Part shown: positions 6,645-9,243 of the stretch, piece by piece | Position numbering within the stretch: position 1 is the first letter of the stretch | How the letters are laid out: each line of letters opens with the position of its first letter | Source: Dialister sp. | GTDB taxonomy: Bacteria; Bacillota; Negativicutes; Veillonellales; Dialisteraceae | Assembly: GCA_022722495.1 (NCBI GenBank) | Contig: JAIJLI010000054.1 | Span: 1 to 9,243 of the forward strand | Length of the DNA: 9,243 nucleotides | Direction of reading: 5' to 3' | Translations under genes and position numbers: made by a program | The notes under the pieces: model-generated | What the model saw: only the letters and a program-made list of their open reading frames with translations | Told to the model about the DNA's origin: nothing | Database searches by the model: none

Positions 6645-7678
6645 AATTGTTTCTTTAAATGTTCTGCAATAGCTTGTGCCATAATTGGCGGAACGGCATT
6701 ACCTACTTGCCTATATTGACTTGTCTTACTGCACAAGAATATAAAATCATCAGGAAATGATTGAATTCTTGCACTTTCGCGAACTGTCGGGACTCTATTC
6801 CATTTATAATGGAAATGATGCCTATGCCCAGTATCTATAGTAATACTTGGCTTTTGGCTGTTCAAACGAGTCCATGCTATATGAACCTTTCTGGTTTCTT
6901 GCAATTCTTTGGGTAAATCCTTATAGTTTCCACCATCAGGAACCAGTGCTATAATACGTTTGGTCTGTTCGTTATGTTGTGTAATATCATGATTCCAAAC
7001 TTCATTGCTGTTTGCTCGCATCAACCGCTGATAATCACAACTAGGTGCAATAGGATAGGAAGACTTGTCTGCAATAGACTCTTCCGACAAATCACCAAGT
7101 GCTTCCTCTGTAGTAACTTTATGTTCTACAGTTGGAATGTTAAAGTCGAAAACTCCATTATATAAGCCAACAAATACTGCACGGCGTCTATTTTGCGGAA
7201 CACCATAATCTGAAGCAAGAAGTACCTTCGTTTCAACATTATAGCCCAATTCTTGGAAATCTTCAAGTATCGATTGCTTAACTACTCCCCCACCAATAGA
7301 CAATATGTTCGGTACATTTTCCATAACAAACGCACGAGGTTTAAAATATGCTACCATACGTACAAAGCCTTTGTACAATTTGTTTCTTTCATCATCAACG
7401 ATACGCTTACCAGCAATCGAAAATCCTTGACATGGTGGACCACCGATTATTACATCAACTTTTTTTCCATCAAGGAACGAGCTAACCTCAACGCCTTTCA
7501 AAGACGACATATCTGCGCATAGAACATTGCTATTATGGTGATTGAATTTGTATGTTTCAAGTGCATCTTTCCATATATCAATGCCAAGCAGTACGTCATA
7601 GCCTGCTTTTTCAAAGCCAAGTGACAAGCCGCCACATCCGCAAAACAAATCCAATACTGTATATTTTTCCTCTGCCAT
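6629..7678 (-). CDS. DNA cytosine-C5 methyltransferase 1
   Basis: First gene of the restriction-modification operon, 349 residues, the usual compact size for an m5C enzyme. Motifs: I FCGCGG (12-17), IV GGPPCQGFS with catalytic Cys83, VI ENV (120-122), VIII QNRRR (162-166), IX around RESARIQSFPD (300-310) and X GNAVPP (326-331). The target-recognition region (about 171-297) contains DTGHRHHFHYKWNRVPTVRE and is unrelated by eye to that of methyltransferase 2. The stop overlaps the nuclease start by 16 nt, so methyltransferase is made first and the nuclease by coupled translation, a sensible order when the cassette enters a new host. The ATG at 7678 follows an A/T-rich leader without a Shine-Dalgarno sequence, normal for Bacteroidota. 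No C-protein (controller) gene is seen. Enzyme class is certain; the site is unknown. Confidence 0.97.
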   Translation of the reverse strand: MAEEKYTVLDLFCGCGGLSLGFEKAGYDVLLGIDIWKDALETYKFNHHNSNVLCADMSSLKGVEVSSFLDGKKVDVIIGGPPCQGFSIAGKRIVDDERNKLYKGFVRMVAYFKPRAFVMENVPNILSIGGGVVKQSILEDFQELGYNVETKVLLASDYGVPQNRRRAVFVGLYNGVFDFNIPTVEHKVTTEEALGDLSEESIADKSSYPIAPSCDYQRLMRANSNEVWNHDITQHNEQTKRIIALVPDGGNYKDLPKELQETRKVHIAWTRLNSQKPSITIDTGHRHHFHYKWNRVPTVRESARIQSFPDDFIFLCSKTSQYRQVGNAVPPIMAQAIAEHLKKQLCQIK

Positions 7679-7707
7679 TTTGTTTTTAATTTGAAGTTAA
7701 ATCCTCA

Positions 7708-7717
7708 TTTTGCAAAA
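7708..7717. promoter_or_regulatory. 10-bp palindrome near the methyltransferase 1 start
   Basis: TTTTGCAAAA is a perfect palindrome 30 nt upstream of the ATG at 7678. It could be an operator, but a 10-bp A/T-rich palindrome can easily arise by chance. Confidence 0.2.
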
Positions 7718-7799
7718 GTTCATTCACACCAACCTCTAAAAGTTGTGTCATTCTAATTCTAATGAGGTATCTCAAGCCGGGCTGACAAATATTTACGTA

Positions 7800-7813
7800 C
7801 CATTTTAAAATGG
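7800..7813. promoter_or_regulatory. 14-bp perfect palindrome in the restriction operon leader
   Basis: CCATTTTAAAATGG reads the same on both strands and lies about 122 nt upstream of methyltransferase 1. A dimeric regulator, or a methyltransferase acting as its own repressor, could bind here. No regulator gene is visible in the cassette, so this is only a candidate site. Confidence 0.35.
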
Positions 7814-7930
7814 CTATTTTGTCTTTTTCCCACTGCTCAATAAGCTATTTGTTAGCACGTCCATTTCTACAAGTAGTACTTTTAGCCTATTTAATTCCTT
7901 ATTTGCCATATGTGCTTCTTGAGTTCTATA

Positions 7931-7938
7931 CAAAAGTA
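7931..7938 (-). promoter_or_regulatory. Weak candidate -7 box for the restriction operon
   Basis: On the minus strand this reads TACTTTTG, an exact TAnnTTTG match. No TTTG lies 19-21 nt upstream of it, so it may be fortuitous or need an activator. Confidence 0.25.
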
Positions 7939-8035
7939 CAAAATATATTTCAGAAACAGCCATAAAGCACTTATTATTTATACTTATTTAGCAAATAAAA
8001 GAGCATTCACATTTCTCGTTTATATTTTCAAAAAG

Positions 8036-8064
8036 TTTGTTATCAATGAATATTTTTACCTTTG
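8036..8064 (+). promoter_or_regulatory. Bacteroidota-type promoter facing right
   Basis: TTTG (8036-8039) and TACCTTTG (8057-8064) match both consensus elements exactly, with a 17-nt spacer slightly shorter than the usual 19-21. Transcription would begin at about 8069-8072, right at the ATG of the short frame at 8070, which would make that message essentially leaderless. Confidence 0.5.
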
Positions 8065-8069
8065 CTGCG

Positions 8070-8222
8070 ATGAAAACCGTTTACATTACTTTAGAACTGG
8101 AAACGATTTTTTATATACAGACATACGTAACAGGAGGCAAAAACTATACAAATGAACAATTGACCAAAATCTAAGAAAAGGGAAAGGTATCCATCAGCCA
8201 GGCATTTTATACTCATGTCTAA
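8070..8222 (+). pseudogene. Tiny reading frame with one in-frame stop, probable gene relic
   Basis: From the ATG at 8070 a 34-residue peptide (starts MKTVYITLELETIFY, ends TNEQLTKI) runs to TAA at 8172-8174. Past that stop the same frame continues with plausible protein sequence, EKGKVSISQAFYTHV, to a second TAA at 8220-8222. A single base change at the first stop would restore a frame of 50 codons. The start lies at the expected transcription start of the promoter just upstream. The second stop overlaps the tail of the convergent 76-residue gene. It may be the remains of a longer gene, a real 34-residue peptide, or chance. I do not recognise a family. Confidence 0.3.
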
Positions 8223-8449
8223 GCTTCCAGATAGTTCATCATATCCTCCAATGTATCGAAGTTCTTGACATTCCCCCTCTTTACATCCATAATAGCCTCC
8301 AACAAATCGCCCTCATACACTTGTGGTCTAGTATGCTTCTTATCATCCATAAAACGAACCAAACGTACATAGCCAGAGCGACAAGCCTTCGACTTTTCCT
8401 TCTTGGAACAATCAAAATCGTTCTTAAAATCTATAGTAATCTGCTTCAT
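8219..8449 (-). CDS. Small unknown protein, third gene of the MNT unit
   Basis: A 76-residue charged protein with a basic, cysteine-containing N-terminal half (CSKKEKSKACRSGYVRLVRF) and an acidic helical C-terminal half (LLEAIMDVKRGNVKNFDTLE). The switch from basic to acidic halves is reminiscent of small antitoxins that bind DNA with one end and a partner with the other, but I recognise no family. It starts 37 nt after the preceding small gene on the same strand and is probably co-transcribed with it and with the nucleotidyltransferase gene. The upstream sequence is A/T-rich with no Shine-Dalgarno. Its stop overlaps the end of the plus-strand relic by 3 nt. Function unknown. Confidence 0.6.
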   Translation of the reverse strand: MKQITIDFKNDFDCSKKEKSKACRSGYVRLVRFMDDKKHTRPQVYEGDLLEAIMDVKRGNVKNFDTLEDMMNYLEA

Positions 8450-8486
8450 AATTATTTGGACTTTAAATTAAACATCTATTTTAATA

Positions 8487-8657
8487 CTATCGTTGCATTT
8501 TTTCTGAATAAGGCGTTCTCATATGTTCATGCTTCCATTGCTCAATAGTATTTTCATCTATCAAGCCCTTATCCCACAATTCATCTGCGGCATCTATTGC
8601 TTTTTGCGCAAAATAGCGGCTATCTGTCGGCATACCATTATCCTTTTTATCTAGCAT
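8487..8657 (-). CDS. 56-residue unknown protein coupled to the nucleotidyltransferase
   Basis: A short gene whose ATG (8657-8655) overlaps the last 7 nt of the nucleotidyltransferase gene, the signature of translational coupling. The product begins MLDKKDNGMPTDSRYF and continues as one or two amphipathic helices (AQKAIDAADELWDKGLIDEN) to a basic end with EHMRTPYSEKMQR. It is far too short for the HEPN protein that usually accompanies such nucleotidyltransferases and lacks the HEPN R-x4-6-H motif. It may be a novel small partner or antidote, or a reduced remnant. Coding status rests on the overlap, the reasonable composition and the operon position. Confidence 0.6.
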   Translation of the reverse strand: MLDKKDNGMPTDSRYFAQKAIDAADELWDKGLIDENTIEQWKHEHMRTPYSEKMQR

Positions 8658-8989
8658 AGCATCACCCCTTCCTCTTCTACATTATTATAAAAAGGACTGC
8701 CCTTTTTGCTCTGCCAGTCTTTCATCGAATACACTATCGGGTAAATCATCTGATTGATTTGCCATCCCAATTCCCAAAGAGGATAGGTGTAATTATCATG
8801 ATCCTGCTCATCTATCTTATCCTTGTTCAGAAGCACAAGGATGTCCCAGTCGGAATCTGCTTTAGCGTCCCTTCTAGCCCTTGACCCGAAAAGGATAACC
8901 TTGGCATCTTTCGGCATAATCGACTCCGCTTTCTTCAGAATCGACTTGAGTACCTCATCCTCAAGATGTTCCCTTGTTATTGTCGTCAT
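8651..8989 (-). CDS. Minimal nucleotidyltransferase (MNT-like)
   Basis: A 112-residue protein of the DNA polymerase beta nucleotidyltransferase superfamily. The signature GSRARRDAKADSDWD is at 35-49, with the metal-binding pair Asp47 and Asp49. MNT proteins of HEPN/MNT systems act as antitoxins that AMPylate the HEPN toxin. The third acidic residue normally found on a later beta strand is not obvious (IYPIVYS follows where a D would be expected), so catalysis may be weakened. The C-terminal part (SPFYNNVEEEGVML) is typical of short bacterial members. The frame is open to a TTG at 9016, but that codon lies inside the promoter's -7 box, so the ATG at 8989 (MTTITREH) is chosen. The next gene overlaps it by 7 nt. 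No HEPN gene is present in the window. Confidence 0.88.
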   Translation of the reverse strand: MTTITREHLEDEVLKSILKKAESIMPKDAKVILFGSRARRDAKADSDWDILVLLNKDKIDEQDHDNYTYPLWELGWQINQMIYPIVYSMKDWQSKKGSPFYNNVEEEGVMLC

Positions 8990-9013
8990 AACACTATCAT
9001 TTAAATTACACCG

Positions 9014-9045
9014 CAAAAATACGAAAAAGAATTGAAACTAACAAA
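9014..9045 (-). promoter_or_regulatory. Canonical Bacteroidota promoter for the MNT unit
   Basis: On the minus strand TTTG (9045-9042) is followed after exactly 20 nt by TATTTTTG (9021-9014), a full match to the Bacteroidota consensus with ideal spacing. Transcription should begin about 5-8 nt further on, giving a leader of roughly 15-20 nt to the ATG at 8989. It lies only 21 nt beyond the stop of the preceding gene. Confidence 0.75.
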
Positions 9046-9066
9046 TATTCTGAGAGATAATTGCAT

Positions 9067-9243
9067 TTATTCTTTCCTCTTCACCCAAACCTTATGGCTG
9101 CCGCGTCCTAGTGAATCTATCGGCGAAGTCTTGTCATTTGTCAGTTCCTTCAGTTCCATAGAGGCAGCAGTACGGCTCAGGTTGTTGATGGAGGCATAAT
9201 CGCCTAGGGTGAGGACTCCGTTCTTCTCTATCACCTCCAGGGC
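9067..9243 (-). CDS. 3' end of an unknown gene with a winged-helix-like tail
   Basis: The last 58 residues of a protein whose start lies beyond the right edge. The sequence runs from ALEVIEKNGVLTLGDYASIN through a short helix (LSRTAASMELKEL) to SPIDSLGRGSHKVWVKRKE and a TAA stop at 9069-9067. The order helix, turn, helix with SRTAAS, then a two-stranded wing with GRGSHK, resembles a winged helix-turn-helix DNA-binding domain. GC content is higher than in the restriction operon, as in the gene at the left edge, suggesting that core chromosome resumes here. The rest of the protein, and so its function, cannot be judged. Confidence 0.7.
   Translation of the reverse strand, partial: ALEVIEKNGVLTLGDYASINNLSRTAASMELKELTNDKTSPIDSLGRGSHKVWVKRKE

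Larger units (their letters stand above)
7679..8069. other. Long AT-rich intergenic region upstream of the restriction operon
   Basis: About 390 nt without a gene I can support; short frames on either strand are low-complexity. It should hold the promoter of the minus-strand restriction operon and the plus-strand promoter at 8036-8064. The only exact minus-strand TAnnTTTG match is TACTTTTG at 7938-7931, with no good -33 element, which would leave a leader of roughly 245 nt. Two perfect palindromes lie between that box and the start codon. Confidence 0.5.

Noticed and set aside
1969..7678. BREX, DISARM or type I/III restriction system
   Set aside because: No helicase, ATPase, PglZ, PLD or specificity-subunit motifs are present; only m5C methyltransferases and a DUF3883-type nuclease.
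7910..8155. 81-residue plus-strand open frame
   Set aside because: Low-complexity, AT-driven composition, no family, and it overlaps a better-placed frame and a promoter.
8990..9016. TTG start adding nine residues to the MNT protein
   Set aside because: The TTG is part of the -7 promoter box, so it would not be in the message.
1..9243. CRISPR array, rRNA, complete tRNA or intact insertion sequence
   Set aside because: No regularly spaced repeats, no RNA-gene sequence and no transposase were seen on either strand.

Overview
The window looks like Bacteroidota chromosome, most likely a Prevotella/Segatella-type gut or oral bacterium. The reasons are that at least two well-placed promoters follow the Bacteroidota pattern (TTTG, about 20 nt, TAnnTTTG), start codons lack Shine-Dalgarno sequences, and the thiF/moeB-like housekeeping gene at the left edge is of the type seen in that phylum. 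The genus is inferred; no rRNA or marker gene is present.

Layout. (1) 1-654 (+): 3' part of a ThiF/MoeB/HesA-family adenylyltransferase, GC-rich, closed by a strong hairpin terminator (697-743). (2) 875-1784 (+): a type II toxin-antitoxin unit in which an acidic antitoxin overlaps a RelE/ParE-like toxin and is followed by a second, shortened antitoxin copy. The two antitoxin genes share a perfect 57-bp direct repeat, and the tail of the second appears frameshifted. A hairpin at 1933-1959 closes this side. (3) 7678-1969 (-): a five-gene, more AT-rich restriction-modification operon read right to left: cytosine-C5 methyltransferase 1, a DUF3883-type PD-(D/E)XK endonuclease candidate, cytosine-C5 methyltransferase 2 with a C-terminal extension, a protein with three predicted membrane segments, and a 346-residue protein of unknown function. 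The first three overlap by 16 and 13 nt, the fourth follows after 15 nt and the fifth after 78 nt. (4) 7679-8069: a long AT-rich leader with no convincing gene but two perfect palindromes. (5) 8070-8222 (+): a tiny, probably broken reading frame directly behind a promoter-like sequence. (6) 9045-8219 (-): a minimal nucleotidyltransferase (MNT-like) gene with its own canonical promoter, followed by two very small genes instead of the usual HEPN partner. (7) 9243-9067 (-): 3' end of a gene with a winged-helix-like tail.

How it works together. The window is an accessory defence/addiction island beside a housekeeping gene. The central operon probably makes a restriction nuclease whose site is protected by two different m5C methyltransferases, as is usual when the two strands of an asymmetric site need separate enzymes. 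The two extra downstream genes (a membrane protein and a protein with a C-terminal domain I associate with restriction loci) are the least explained part and the best candidates for something new. The flanking toxin-antitoxin and MNT units fit a hot spot where such cassettes accumulate.
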